Positions 1 to 8,556 of a DNA stretch of 64,000 bases are shown here, in pieces. The DNA comes from Macrococcoides caseolyticum (lineage in GTDB: Bacteria; Bacillota; Bacilli; Staphylococcales; Staphylococcaceae): contig NZ_JAHCPS010000003.1 in the NCBI RefSeq assembly GCF_021366795.1, forward strand, positions 186,001-250,000, written 5' to 3'. Under the pieces are notes generated by a model that was not told the DNA's origin, did no database searches, and saw only the letters and a list, made by a program, of their open reading frames with translations. The position numbers were made by a program, and so were the translations under genes. The first letter of the stretch is position 1. Every line of letters begins with the position of its first letter.

Positions 1-499
1 CGTTCATTGATGAGATATTAATGATGGTTGCATCTTCTAATCCGACCATATCTTGACCGAATACTTGTGATGGTAAGAATGTCCCTAAGAAATTTAAGTC
101 GAATACAAAGCCTACACCTTTTTCATCAAGGTCAAAGAATGATTTCATTTTTGATTGTGTGACCTCAGGTGTGTAATATTCATCATCAGTAGTAGCAGAT
201 GGGTGATTCCCACCTGCACCATTGATTAAAATGTCTACTTTGCCATATTTTTCATTGATTTCTTTTCTAGCTGCTTCTAATTGCGCTTTATCGGTTACGC
301 TTGCGATAACTGATAGTGCTTCGCCGCCTGCTGCTTTAATTTCTTCTGCTAACTTTTCTGCTGGTTCTGCACTGATGCCTAAAATAACAACATTTGCACC
401 ACATTCTGCTAATGCACGTGACATATATGAACCAATCACACCAGCCCCACCTGTAACAACAGCTGTTTTACCTTTTAAGTCCACTTGAAATGGTAACAT
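1..499 (-). CDS. uxuB: D-mannonate oxidoreductase (fructuronate reductase), SDR type, 3' part outside window
   Basis: The first 166 codons are visible; the 3' end lies outside the window. The N-terminus shows the Rossmann glycine motif GGAGVIGS at about residues 17-24 and the NGAGG stretch near residue 93 typical of classical short-chain dehydrogenases. The ISS segment near the window edge fits the catalytic serine strand. The start ATG (499-497) shares one base with the uxuA stop codon and its ribosome site GGAGGGG lies inside the uxuA 3' end, so the two are translationally coupled. Context (uxuA, uxaC, kdgK, kdgA) makes interconversion of D-fructuronate and D-mannonate the likely reaction. 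The Bacillus-type UxuB is an SDR, unlike the long-chain E. coli enzyme. Confidence 0.85.
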   Translation of the reverse strand, partial: MLPFQVDLKGKTAVVTGGAGVIGSYMSRALAECGANVVILGISAEPAEKLAEEIKAAGGEALSVIASVTDKAQLEAARKEINEKYGKVDILINGAGGNHPSATTDDEYYTPEVTQSKMKSFFDLDEKGVGFVFDLNFLGTFLPSQVFGQDMVGLEDATIINISSMN

Positions 500-1554
500 T
501 ATTTTTCCCCTCCGTTACTTTTTTTCACTGCTTCGTATAAACCGTTTAAATAAGTTGCACCTAATGCACGGTCATATAAGCCGTAACCTGGTTTACCTGT
601 TTCACCCCAAATCATGCGTCCGTGGTCCGGACGAATTGGTCCTTCGTAACCAAAGCTATGCATTGCTTTTACAACTTCATACATGTCGATTGATCCCGCT
701 TCTGATAAGTGTGCTGATTCCTGGAATGATTTATCGCCCACTAACTTCACGTTACGTGCATGCACAAAATTCACACGATCTTTTTTACCGAAGTATTCAA
801 GCATTTCCGGGAAATTATTGTTTCTATCTGCACCAAGTGACCCTGAACACATTGTTAAACCGTTGTATTTTGAATCATAGAGGTTGATAAAGCGTTCTAA
901 GTTTGCTTTATTCGTAATGATACGTGGTAAACCAAAGATGTTCCAAGGTGGATCATCCGGATGGATTGCCATCAGAACGTCTTCATCAGCTGCTACCGGT
1001 ATAATTTTCTTAATGAAGTATTCGAGGTTTTCCCATAGTTTTTCTTCGTCTACTTGTTTGTAATCATCGAATAAAGATTGTAAATCTTCTTTTGTGTAAC
1101 TTGAATCCCAACCTGGTAATGATAATTCCCCACTTAGTGGGTCCATTTTCGCGATATCATTTTCATCGTAAATTAATGCTGTTGAACCATCTGGTAATTC
1201 ATAGTCTAACTGTGAACGTGTCCAGTCAAAGATTGGCATAAAGTTATAACATACAACTTTAATGCCTGCTTTACCTAAGTTACGTAATGTTTCACAGTAG
1301 TTCTCGATGTATTTGTCTCTTGTTGGTTTACCTAATTTAATATCTTCATGCACAGGGACTGATTCAATGACTGAAAGTTCTAATCCTGCTGCTTCGATTG
1401 TTGATTTAAGTTCATTAATTTTTTCTAATGGCCATACTTCACCAACTGGAATATCATAAATTGCTGATACGATACCTTTCATACCAGGAATCTGGCGAAT
1501 ATATTCTAAAGAGATCGGGTCATCTTTCCCGTACCATCTAAATGTCATTTTCAT
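499..1554 (-). CDS. uxuA: Mannonate dehydratase
   Basis: A 351-residue protein beginning [14 protein letters not shown], typical of the UxuA family. It converts D-mannonate to 2-keto-3-deoxygluconate in hexuronate catabolism. The metal-binding TIM-barrel segments are recognisable, including AIHPDDPP near residue 198, CSGSLG near 237, VHARN near 265 and RPDHGR near 308. Length matches the family (about 350-395). It lies 12 bp downstream of uxaC and overlaps uxuB by one base, so it belongs to one minus-strand operon. No damage is visible. Confidence 0.95.
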   Translation of the reverse strand: MKMTFRWYGKDDPISLEYIRQIPGMKGIVSAIYDIPVGEVWPLEKINELKSTIEAAGLELSVIESVPVHEDIKLGKPTRDKYIENYCETLRNLGKAGIKVVCYNFMPIFDWTRSQLDYELPDGSTALIYDENDIAKMDPLSGELSLPGWDSSYTKEDLQSLFDDYKQVDEEKLWENLEYFIKKIIPVAADEDVLMAIHPDDPPWNIFGLPRIITNKANLERFINLYDSKYNGLTMCSGSLGADRNNNFPEMLEYFGKKDRVNFVHARNVKLVGDKSFQESAHLSEAGSIDMYEVVKAMHSFGYEGPIRPDHGRMIWGETGKPGYGLYDRALGATYLNGLYEAVKKSNGGEK

Positions 1555-1566
1555 AACAATTTCCTC

Positions 1567-2964
1567 CTAAATTAATTTAAAGTAGTTGTAAGCATTGTTG
1601 TAACAAATATTTTTAATCATTCTTTCTAATAAAGCATCGTCATTTGGGACTTCACCTAATTCTACGAGTTGTCCGATATGTGTACATAAAATGCGTCTGA
1701 AGTAGTCATGTCTTGAGTAAGATAAGAAACTTCTTGAATCTGTTAACATCCCGACAAAATGCATGAGCATTCCTTGATCTGATAAAGATGCCATTTGATT
1801 CAACATGCCGCGTTTTGTATCGTTGAACCACCATCCAGCACCGTGCTGAACTTTACTTTTCACACCAGGTGCTTGGAAGTTGGCGATCGTTGTTGTGACG
1901 ATATCGTTATAAATTGGATTTAAGTTATACAATATTGTCTTAGGTAATTTGTCTTCAGTTGCTAACATATTTAAGATGTTATTTAAATGATACGCAACAT
2001 TGCTTTGATCATTAATTGAGTCATATCCTGTATCTCTTCCTAAAGCTTTGAATTGACGCGTATTGTTGTTGCGAATCGCACCGAAATGAATTTGCATTGT
2101 CCAGTCAAGTTCGTGATATTTTTTACCTAAGTGGAATAATAAGAACGACTGGAATTGTCCCATTTCTTGATGTGAGATACTTTCGTTGTTCAATGCTTTT
2201 TTGAAAATACTTTGAATCGCTTCTTCTGTATAAGTTTGATAGTTCAATTCACCAATCCCGTGGTCAGCAAGTTTTGAGCCTTTACTATGGAAGTAGTCAA
2301 TTCTTTTGTGTAATGCTTCAATGAATGCATCAGCCGTTGTAATTGGATGCGTAATTGCTTCTAAACTTTCAACAAATGCTTTGAATGATGATGCTTGAAT
2401 ATTAAATGCATCATCTGGACGAAATGCTGGCAATACTGCTGCTGATAATGCTTGTGCTTTAATTGCATCATGTTCTTCTAAATGATCTAACGGACCATCT
2501 GTCGTACAAATGAGTTTAACATTCGATTGTTGAATCAATGATTGTGTTGTAACGTGATTGTCTTTTAAATATTGATTTGCTTGATGATAAATGGCTTCCG
2601 CATTTTTTGGTGTAAGTAATTCATCAATGCCGAAGTACATTTTTAATTCTAATTGTGACCAGTGATATAATGGATTACCAATCGCATTTTCAAGGGTTTC
2701 TGCCCATTTAATAAATTTATCAAGCGGTGATGCATCACCAGTTATATAGCGCTCTTCCACACCTTGTGCACGCATCGCACGCCATTTGTAATGGTCGCCA
2801 CCTAACCAAAGTTCTGTAATGTTATCAAAGTGATGATTATCTCGAATTAACTTTGGATCTAAATGACAGTGGTAATCATAAATCGGCATGTCTTTTGCAT
2901 AATCATGATATAAATGCTTTGCTGTTTCATTTTGTAACATGAAATCTTTATGAATAAAACTCAT
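1567..2964 (-). CDS. uxaC: Glucuronate (uronate) isomerase
   Basis: A 465-residue UxaC-family protein with the amidohydrolase-type motif DYHCHL near residue 30 and the conserved HFGAIRNNN segment near residue 295. It isomerises D-glucuronate to D-fructuronate or D-galacturonate to D-tagaturonate. Only the uxuB/uxuA branch follows in the operon, so glucuronate is the likelier substrate; no tagaturonate reductase or altronate dehydratase is seen. The start has an AGGAGG-like site (plus-strand cctcctt near 2972-2978), and the gene sits 12 bp after the transporter gene. Full length for the family. Confidence 0.95.
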   Translation of the reverse strand: MSFIHKDFMLQNETAKHLYHDYAKDMPIYDYHCHLDPKLIRDNHHFDNITELWLGGDHYKWRAMRAQGVEERYITGDASPLDKFIKWAETLENAIGNPLYHWSQLELKMYFGIDELLTPKNAEAIYHQANQYLKDNHVTTQSLIQQSNVKLICTTDGPLDHLEEHDAIKAQALSAAVLPAFRPDDAFNIQASSFKAFVESLEAITHPITTADAFIEALHKRIDYFHSKGSKLADHGIGELNYQTYTEEAIQSIFKKALNNESISHQEMGQFQSFLLFHLGKKYHELDWTMQIHFGAIRNNNTRQFKALGRDTGYDSINDQSNVAYHLNNILNMLATEDKLPKTILYNLNPIYNDIVTTTIANFQAPGVKSKVQHGAGWWFNDTKRGMLNQMASLSDQGMLMHFVGMLTDSRSFLSYSRHDYFRRILCTHIGQLVELGEVPNDDALLERMIKNICYNNAYNYFKLI

Positions 2965-2976
2965 GTAATTCCCTCC

Positions 2977-4392
2977 TTAATGTAATTCGTCTCGAAGTGC
3001 AAGTTCACTAACAATTTGCTTATGACGTTTATCTGTTAATTTATATAAGAATAAGAAGAGTAATAATGCCACTAAACAAAGTCCTGCTGGTAACAGGAAG
3101 TAAAGTCCTCTTAATCCTTCTAAAGTACTTTCAGTTTGCTGTTGGTTCGGTTGATACCCAATAACTGCTAACATTATCCCTGGGATAAAACCAGCTAAAG
3201 CTTGCGATACTTTACGTGTAAAGCTATAGCTTGAGTAAATAATACCTTCCGTTCTTACACCTGACTTCCATTGGCCATACTCAACAACGTCCGCTATAAA
3301 TGCCCATGTTACTGTATTCGGTATTACAAAGAAGAAACTTGATAATGCATTTAAAGTTAAGAATAAAGTAACATTGTTACCTGATATAAAGAAGTTGAGT
3401 ATTTCAAATATGATAAACCCTGCCACACCTATCAAAGCAGTTGCCTTTTTACCATATTTTTTACTTAAAACAGTTGTTAAGAATAATGCCGGAATCAGTA
3501 CAATGAAGTTTACTAAACTAACAAAGCCAACAAGTGTTTCTTTTCCTAAAATGTATTGGAAATAGTACAGTTGTGTTGATTGCTTTAAGAACATGGCAGT
3601 AATAGTAAGTAATGTGTACGTTGCAAGTACTGCAAATGGTCCGTTCTTCACTAAATTCATAAATGCTTTTCTACCAACACCATGTTCGCCTTCTTTCCTC
3701 TCGCGAATAATGACATGGCGTTCTTTAACACCTCTTACACATAATAAATGGAATATAACACCTGCAGCTGATAATGCAGCTACAACTACCGGGTAACCAA
3801 TCGCTGGGTTATCAAAGTTCTTAACTAAAGGAATTAGCAATATACCTGTAACAAAAAGTGCTGATTGTGATCCAAAATTACGGAAGACAGATAATTGTGT
3901 TCTATCATCAGAATTTAATGTCATAGATGCCGATAATGATCCATAAGGAATATTCACAAATGAATAGGCAACGTTGAACATTAAATATGTTGCAAATGCC
4001 CAGATGACTTTTCCTGTGTCACTAAAGTCTGGTGCTAAGAATGAAACTGTTGTTAATATTGCGAGTGGCACCGTTCCATATAAAATGAATGGTTTAAATT
4101 TACCGTGTTTCCCTATTTTCGTACGTGAATCAACATACGTTCCTACACCTGTATCAACAAATGCGTCAAATAATTTTGCAACTAAAAATATTATCCCACC
4201 ATAAACTGAAGATATACCGAGTACATCTGTATAAAATTTAAGTAAGAAAATCATACCTAAGTCAAACATCAGTCCATTACCAAAATCACCAAAACCATAT
4301 GATAATTTCTCCATAAACTTTAACTTTGGTTCATTAATATGTTCGAAACTTTCTTCTTTTCTTGTCTTAACTGCTTCTAGGGATTTTGCCAT
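2977..4392 (-). CDS. GPH-family sugar:cation symporter, probable hexuronate importer
   Basis: A 471-residue polytopic membrane protein with about 12 predicted membrane segments. It resembles the glycoside-pentoside-hexuronide:cation symporter family (UidB, MelB, YihO), starting KLSYGFGDFGNGLMFD and containing FVDTGVGTYVDSRTKIGKHGKFKP, a typical family loop. I chose ATG 4392 (MAKSLEAV) because AGAGG precedes it; a longer reading to 4488 would run into kdgK. Position between kdgK and uxaC suggests it imports glucuronate or a glucuronide. The precise substrate is inferred from context only. Confidence 0.85.
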   Translation of the reverse strand: MAKSLEAVKTRKEESFEHINEPKLKFMEKLSYGFGDFGNGLMFDLGMIFLLKFYTDVLGISSVYGGIIFLVAKLFDAFVDTGVGTYVDSRTKIGKHGKFKPFILYGTVPLAILTTVSFLAPDFSDTGKVIWAFATYLMFNVAYSFVNIPYGSLSASMTLNSDDRTQLSVFRNFGSQSALFVTGILLIPLVKNFDNPAIGYPVVVAALSAAGVIFHLLCVRGVKERHVIIRERKEGEHGVGRKAFMNLVKNGPFAVLATYTLLTITAMFLKQSTQLYYFQYILGKETLVGFVSLVNFIVLIPALFLTTVLSKKYGKKATALIGVAGFIIFEILNFFISGNNVTLFLTLNALSSFFFVIPNTVTWAFIADVVEYGQWKSGVRTEGIIYSSYSFTRKVSQALAGFIPGIMLAVIGYQPNQQQTESTLEGLRGLYFLLPAGLCLVALLLFLFLYKLTDKRHKQIVSELALRDELH

Positions 4393-4408
4393 AATCAAAA
4401 CCTCTTTC

Positions 4409-5422
4409 TCATCGATTAATTTCTTTATTTTTGTTTGAAATAGATCGAATTGTTTCTGGACTGACAAATTGATAATCTCCGCGAACACTATGTTTGTAGA
4501 TCATATTATTGATGCCAAAATCAATGGTTTCTTGCATAGCACGTTTCTTCATTAACTGATAAATTACACCAGCTGTAAATGCGTCTCCAGTGCCAACTCG
4601 ATCTAAAATATTTGTTTCATAGCTTTTTGTTTCATAAATCGTTTGTCCATCTGAGATAAAACCTTGTAAGCGGTTTCTACTACTGTTAAAAATTTTTCTT
4701 TGTGTAAAAGCGAGATATTGTATGTTATATCGCTGTTGAATTTCCTGAATATAAGGCAATAATGTTGCTGGTTTTTCAAGACGCTCTAGACCATCTTTTT
4801 TGTCTTGTCCATCAGTATCGGGTAAAGAAATTGGTTCATAACCAAACAATACATCGACATACTGAAGTAACTTTGACATTTGCTCTCTAGCATCATTGAA
4901 ATCCCACATATGCGCTCTGTAATTCAAGTCACAACTTACTGTTATTCCTTTATCTTTTGCATATTTTAAAATTGTTGCTATCATTTCAAATAGTTGTTGA
5001 TTGACTGCACAACTTATACCTGAAAAATGGAACCATGTGACACTTTCAAATACTTCTTCTAAATCAAAATCATTTATCGTTAAATTTGAAAATACAGAAT
5101 ACTCGCGATCGTAAATCACTTTAGAAGGGCGATATTCAAATCCTTCTTCGACAAAATATGTACCGATTCTGCCATCTTTTTGAATGATTTTTGTTGTATC
5201 CACATCATATTTTTTCAATTTTCGAACGGCTTTCTCTCCAAAATCATTCAGTGGTAAACCTGTTACAAATGAAGTTGATTCACCAAATCCTGATAACATA
5301 ATCGCTACATTCGCTTCAGCGCCACCAAAACTTATATTAAATTGATTTGTTTCTCTTAGTAATTGATGATCGGGTGCAGTTAATCGCATCATGATTTCAC
5401 CAAAGGTTAAAAACATCATCAT
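4409..5422 (-). CDS. kdgK: 2-keto-3-deoxygluconate kinase (PfkB family)
   Basis: A PfkB-type carbohydrate kinase of about 337 residues. The N-terminal FGEIMMRL and GGAEANVA segments and the C-terminal GTGDAFTAG (anion hole and catalytic Asp, about residue 280) are all present. It phosphorylates 2-keto-3-deoxygluconate to KDPG, feeding the aldolase encoded immediately upstream. The kdgA stop overlaps a run GTGATGATGATG, so the start is uncertain by a few codons (GTG 5425 or ATG 5422/5419/5416). The overlap implies translational coupling. Confidence 0.93.
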   Translation of the reverse strand: MMMFLTFGEIMMRLTAPDHQLLRETNQFNISFGGAEANVAIMLSGFGESTSFVTGLPLNDFGEKAVRKLKKYDVDTTKIIQKDGRIGTYFVEEGFEYRPSKVIYDREYSVFSNLTINDFDLEEVFESVTWFHFSGISCAVNQQLFEMIATILKYAKDKGITVSCDLNYRAHMWDFNDAREQMSKLLQYVDVLFGYEPISLPDTDGQDKKDGLERLEKPATLLPYIQEIQQRYNIQYLAFTQRKIFNSSRNRLQGFISDGQTIYETKSYETNILDRVGTGDAFTAGVIYQLMKKRAMQETIDFGINNMIYKHSVRGDYQFVSPETIRSISNKNKEINR

Positions 5423-6060
5423 CACCCTTTAATTTCTAAATATTTATCAACGAATCTTTTAGTATTTTCAATGATAATTGGGTCGTTACCATCTTGAGCA
5501 CCTTTTTGAAGAGCACTACCGATACCAATTGCAAAGGCACCATTGTTATACCATTCATGCATGTTATCAATAGATACACCGCCTGAAGGCATTAATGCAA
5601 CTTGTGGAATTGGACCATGAACATCTTTAATAAATGAAGCGCCTAATAAATTACCCGGGAATAACTTCACTACATCTGAACCTGTCTTTAATGCACTTAT
5701 GATTTCAGTGACTGAACCACAACCTGGTAAATAAGGAATTGCATTTAAATTACATATAGTTGCGATATTTGCATCATAATGGGGTGAAACAATATATTTC
5801 GCACCACTTTGAATCGCTAAGCTTGCAGTTGAACTATCCATTACCGTACCTGCACCAATAAGTAATCGTTCATCTTCAATTTGATTAAAGTGTTGAATAA
5901 CCGATGTTGCATTGGGTGTTGTAAATGTAATTTCAATATTGTAAATGCCACCTTTAATAATTTGATTGATCATGTCAATCGCATCTTGTTCCGACTTTCC
6001 TCTAATAACTGCTACGAGATAATTATCATGTAGTTTTTTTAATATATTCATTTTCTTCAC
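5422..6060 (-). CDS. kdgA: KDPG/KHG aldolase
   Basis: A 212-residue bifunctional 2-keto-4-hydroxyglutarate/KDPG aldolase. The family residues are visible: AVIRG near 17, the catalytic Glu in IEITFTTP near 43, and the Schiff-base Lys in VVKLFPG near 133. It splits KDPG into pyruvate and glyceraldehyde-3-phosphate, the last step of this hexuronate pathway. GTG 6060 is the best start because AGGAGG lies 7-8 bases upstream. It is the first gene of the operon kdgA-kdgK-transporter-uxaC-uxuA-uxuB. Confidence 0.94.
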   Translation of the reverse strand: MKKMNILKKLHDNYLVAVIRGKSEQDAIDMINQIIKGGIYNIEITFTTPNATSVIQHFNQIEDERLLIGAGTVMDSSTASLAIQSGAKYIVSPHYDANIATICNLNAIPYLPGCGSVTEIISALKTGSDVVKLFPGNLLGASFIKDVHGPIPQVALMPSGGVSIDNMHEWYNNGAFAIGIGSALQKGAQDGNDPIIIENTKRFVDKYLEIKG

Positions 6061-6440
6061 TTAGCTTCCTCCTTCTTTTGTTTTTTGTCTCCCAACTCAA
6101 CCTCATTATAAAATTTACATAGAATTCTTCAATTCTATTTTAAAAAGTTTGTGAAATACGATTTTTTTATTCCATAAAAAAGAAAAAAGATTAGTTATGA
6201 AAACGATTTAACAGCGCCATTCATAGCTAACCTTAATATTTTAATGCTTATTTAGTTTGTGAAATAAAATGAGTATATTCAATAGAAAAACGGTTTATTT
6301 TCTTTAGTTTTTATAAAAATATTAAACTTTTTTCAAAAATATTATACATAATTGCTGAGTTTGTGAAAAAACGAACAAATATTTTTGATATTTCGTTGTT
6401 TACAAAATTTTGTTTGTCTATAATCAAGGTGTGATAAGGC
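6061..6440. promoter_or_regulatory. 380-bp regulatory intergenic region upstream of kdgA
   Basis: No gene is seen here. The region holds the kdgA promoter, three near-identical 10-12 bp direct repeats of GTTTGTGAAA (6147-6158, 6255-6266, 6359-6370) spaced 108 and 104 bp, and a partial cre-like site at 6198-6211 (TGAAAACGATTTAA, about 12 of 14 consensus positions). I infer that the repeats are operators for the AraC regulator encoded next door and that carbon catabolite repression by CcpA may act on the cre-like site. Confidence 0.45.
6105..6132 (-). promoter_or_regulatory. Candidate SigA promoter of the hexuronate operon
   Basis: On the minus strand TTGAAG (6132-6127) is followed after 16 bases by TATAAT (6110-6105), about 45 bases upstream of the kdgA start. 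It is the best promoter match in this intergenic region. A copy of the GTTTGTGAAA repeat lies about 15 bases upstream of the -35 box. Confidence 0.6.
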
Positions 6441-7652
6441 TTACATTTTTCCAATTTGTTTCTTGAATTGGAGTGGCGTCTGACCTGTGTATGTCTTAAA
6501 ACACTTTGAAAAATAGCTCTGACTTTTGAATCCTACATATGAATAGATATCTGATAATGGCATTGCAGTACGCTCTAAAAGTTCAATCGACTTCTTAATA
6601 CGCATATGGTTGATGTAATCTGTTAAAGATTGCTTCGTTTCTGTATTGAATACTTTAGATAAATAAGTCTTAGATACTTTTGCGTAATCTGCCAACTCCT
6701 GCAATGTTAAAGATTTATCAAGGTTAAGTTCAATGTATTGGATGACTTTCGTTACTATCGGCGAATGATTAAGTGCATGTGCGCGATTAGCGAGTTCTGT
6801 ATATTCCAGGACAAGTGCTTTTGCAATATCATCCATTTGTGATGAATCGATGGTATCATCAATCTTTCTAGCATATCTTGCAGAAATTTCATCTATTACG
6901 AGCACATTAGCACCTGCTTTTTCTAGTGCTTTTCTCGAAAGTACATTTAAGATATTTGTCTTATAACGTGCATTATTAATATCATTTTTTGCACGTTGGA
7001 GTCCTGAAACTAATAATTGTATTTCAGCGAGTAATTGATAAGCCATTTCAATGTCTCCCTTTTCAATGGCGATCAATAACTGATTTTCAATATTATATCG
7101 GTGCTCTACAAGAGATAGTTCATATTCATATTGATACTTTTGGTGAGAAGTTTCTTCAATGACTCTATGAAATTTAAAAGCAATTGCTTCAATATCAAAT
7201 AATTGCTTCTTGCCAGTTATAAACTTAGTGGCTAATCTGCATAAAGTTAACGCTTTTTTATACTGACAAAGCGGTATTTGTAATAAATATTGTTTTAGAC
7301 TTAATAGTTTCGATAAAGGCAAATTAGAAGATTGTAACATTTCATGACAAGTTTTTTCACTCGGACGATTTTCCAGAAATGGTCCGATAATAATAATTGA
7401 TTGTTCAGATTTATGTTTAAACATTAAATATTGGACATCAAAATGATTTTTATAGTGATAAATCACTTGTGGACGCATCACCTGGACAAATGTTTCAACA
7501 TTTTCCTGGTACTGCTTTGATCTAGTATTGGTAAACGGCGTCGATAAACTGCGCTTTAGCTTATTCATTTGATTCAGTTTAATTTCATTCAGCTGAATAC
7601 CTGCTAAATGAATAGCGTTTTCCTGCATGATTGAAACAGCATCGTACTTCAT
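6441..7652 (-). CDS. AraC-family transcriptional regulator, probable hexuronate operon regulator
   Basis: A 403-residue protein with a C-terminal double HTH of AraC/XylS type at about residues 305-400. Motifs include LTLQELADYAKVSKTYLSKVF and the final YVGFKSQSYFSKCFKTYTGQTPLQF. The N-terminal 300 residues have no clear membrane segment, and I do not recognise a named sensor domain; they presumably carry the effector-sensing part. Start ATG 7652 has GAGGTG 8 bases upstream. It is encoded directly upstream of the hexuronate operon on the same strand and divergent to the HAD/GH3 pair, so it could control either. The repeats at 6147-6370 are candidate binding sites. Confidence 0.85.
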   Translation of the reverse strand: MKYDAVSIMQENAIHLAGIQLNEIKLNQMNKLKRSLSTPFTNTRSKQYQENVETFVQVMRPQVIYHYKNHFDVQYLMFKHKSEQSIIIIGPFLENRPSEKTCHEMLQSSNLPLSKLLSLKQYLLQIPLCQYKKALTLCRLATKFITGKKQLFDIEAIAFKFHRVIEETSHQKYQYEYELSLVEHRYNIENQLLIAIEKGDIEMAYQLLAEIQLLVSGLQRAKNDINNARYKTNILNVLSRKALEKAGANVLVIDEISARYARKIDDTIDSSQMDDIAKALVLEYTELANRAHALNHSPIVTKVIQYIELNLDKSLTLQELADYAKVSKTYLSKVFNTETKQSLTDYINHMRIKKSIELLERTAMPLSDIYSYVGFKSQSYFSKCFKTYTGQTPLQFKKQIGKM

Positions 7653-7708
7653 TTGATTTCACCTCACATCTATTGTACATGAATTTAAAATTGAAAGGAT
7701 ATGTAAAT

Positions 7709-8554
7709 ATGATAACTCAACTTAAAGACTATCAGCCAAAACATCCCTATCTCGTTTGTGTGGATTCTGATGGCTGTGCAATTGATACGATGAATATTAA
7801 GCACATAGAAGTATTCGGTCCAATGATTGTTAAAGAATGGGGATTAGAACAATACGAATCAGACATTCTTTCACGTTGGAATGCATTTAATTTATATGAA
7901 ATTACACGCGGAATCAATCGCTTCAAAGGTTTAGAAAAAATGTTAACTGAACTTACAAAAGCCGGCATAACAATTGAAGGTTATGAAGCAATTAAACAAT
8001 GGACGGACACGACAAATGAATTCTCAAATGAAAGTTTAATAAGAGAAATTGAAAAATATCCACAAGCAATCGGATTACAAAAAGCACTGAACTGGTCAAA
8101 TGAAGTGAACACACGTATCAAAGCTTTACCTGATGCAACAATCTTTGACAATGTGAAAGCAACATTAGAGAAAATTTCAAAACATGCGGATATCGCGATT
8201 GTTTCATCAGCGAACCTTGCAGCGGTAGAACATGAATGGACAATCAATGGCTTAACACCATATTTAACAGGTATCTTTGCACAAGATTCAGGTACGAAAG
8301 CACATTGTTTACATTCATTACGTCAACATTATGAACATACACATATGATGATGCTTGGCGATGCATTAGGTGATTATGAAGCCGCTCAACAAAACGACGT
8401 ATTCTTTTATCCGATATTAGCGAACCATGAATCAACTTCATGGGAAACATTCAATCAAACATACTTAGACAAATTTTTATCTCAAAGTTTAACAGCAGAG
8501 GATCAAAACAATTTATTCAATCAATTCAAAAATAACTTAAACGGAGGACAATAA
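7709..8554 (+). CDS. HAD-superfamily hydrolase
   Basis: A 281-residue haloacid-dehalogenase-like phosphatase. Motif I is VDSDGCAID (DxDG, with Cys where Thr is usual), motif II is IVSSAN near residue 170, and motif IV is LGDALGDYEAA near residue 220. I chose ATG 7709, which follows AAAGGAT; an upstream in-frame extension from 7631 overlaps the divergent AraC gene and lacks a ribosome site. It is separated by two bases from the GH3 gene and likely forms an operon with it. It may dephosphorylate a sugar phosphate released or imported with the glycosidase substrate; the substrate is unknown. Confidence 0.8.
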   Translation: MITQLKDYQPKHPYLVCVDSDGCAIDTMNIKHIEVFGPMIVKEWGLEQYESDILSRWNAFNLYEITRGINRFKGLEKMLTELTKAGITIEGYEAIKQWTDTTNEFSNESLIREIEKYPQAIGLQKALNWSNEVNTRIKALPDATIFDNVKATLEKISKHADIAIVSSANLAAVEHEWTINGLTPYLTGIFAQDSGTKAHCLHSLRQHYEHTHMMMLGDALGDYEAAQQNDVFFYPILANHESTSWETFNQTYLDKFLSQSLTAEDQNNLFNQFKNNLNGGQ

Positions 8555-8556
8555 TC

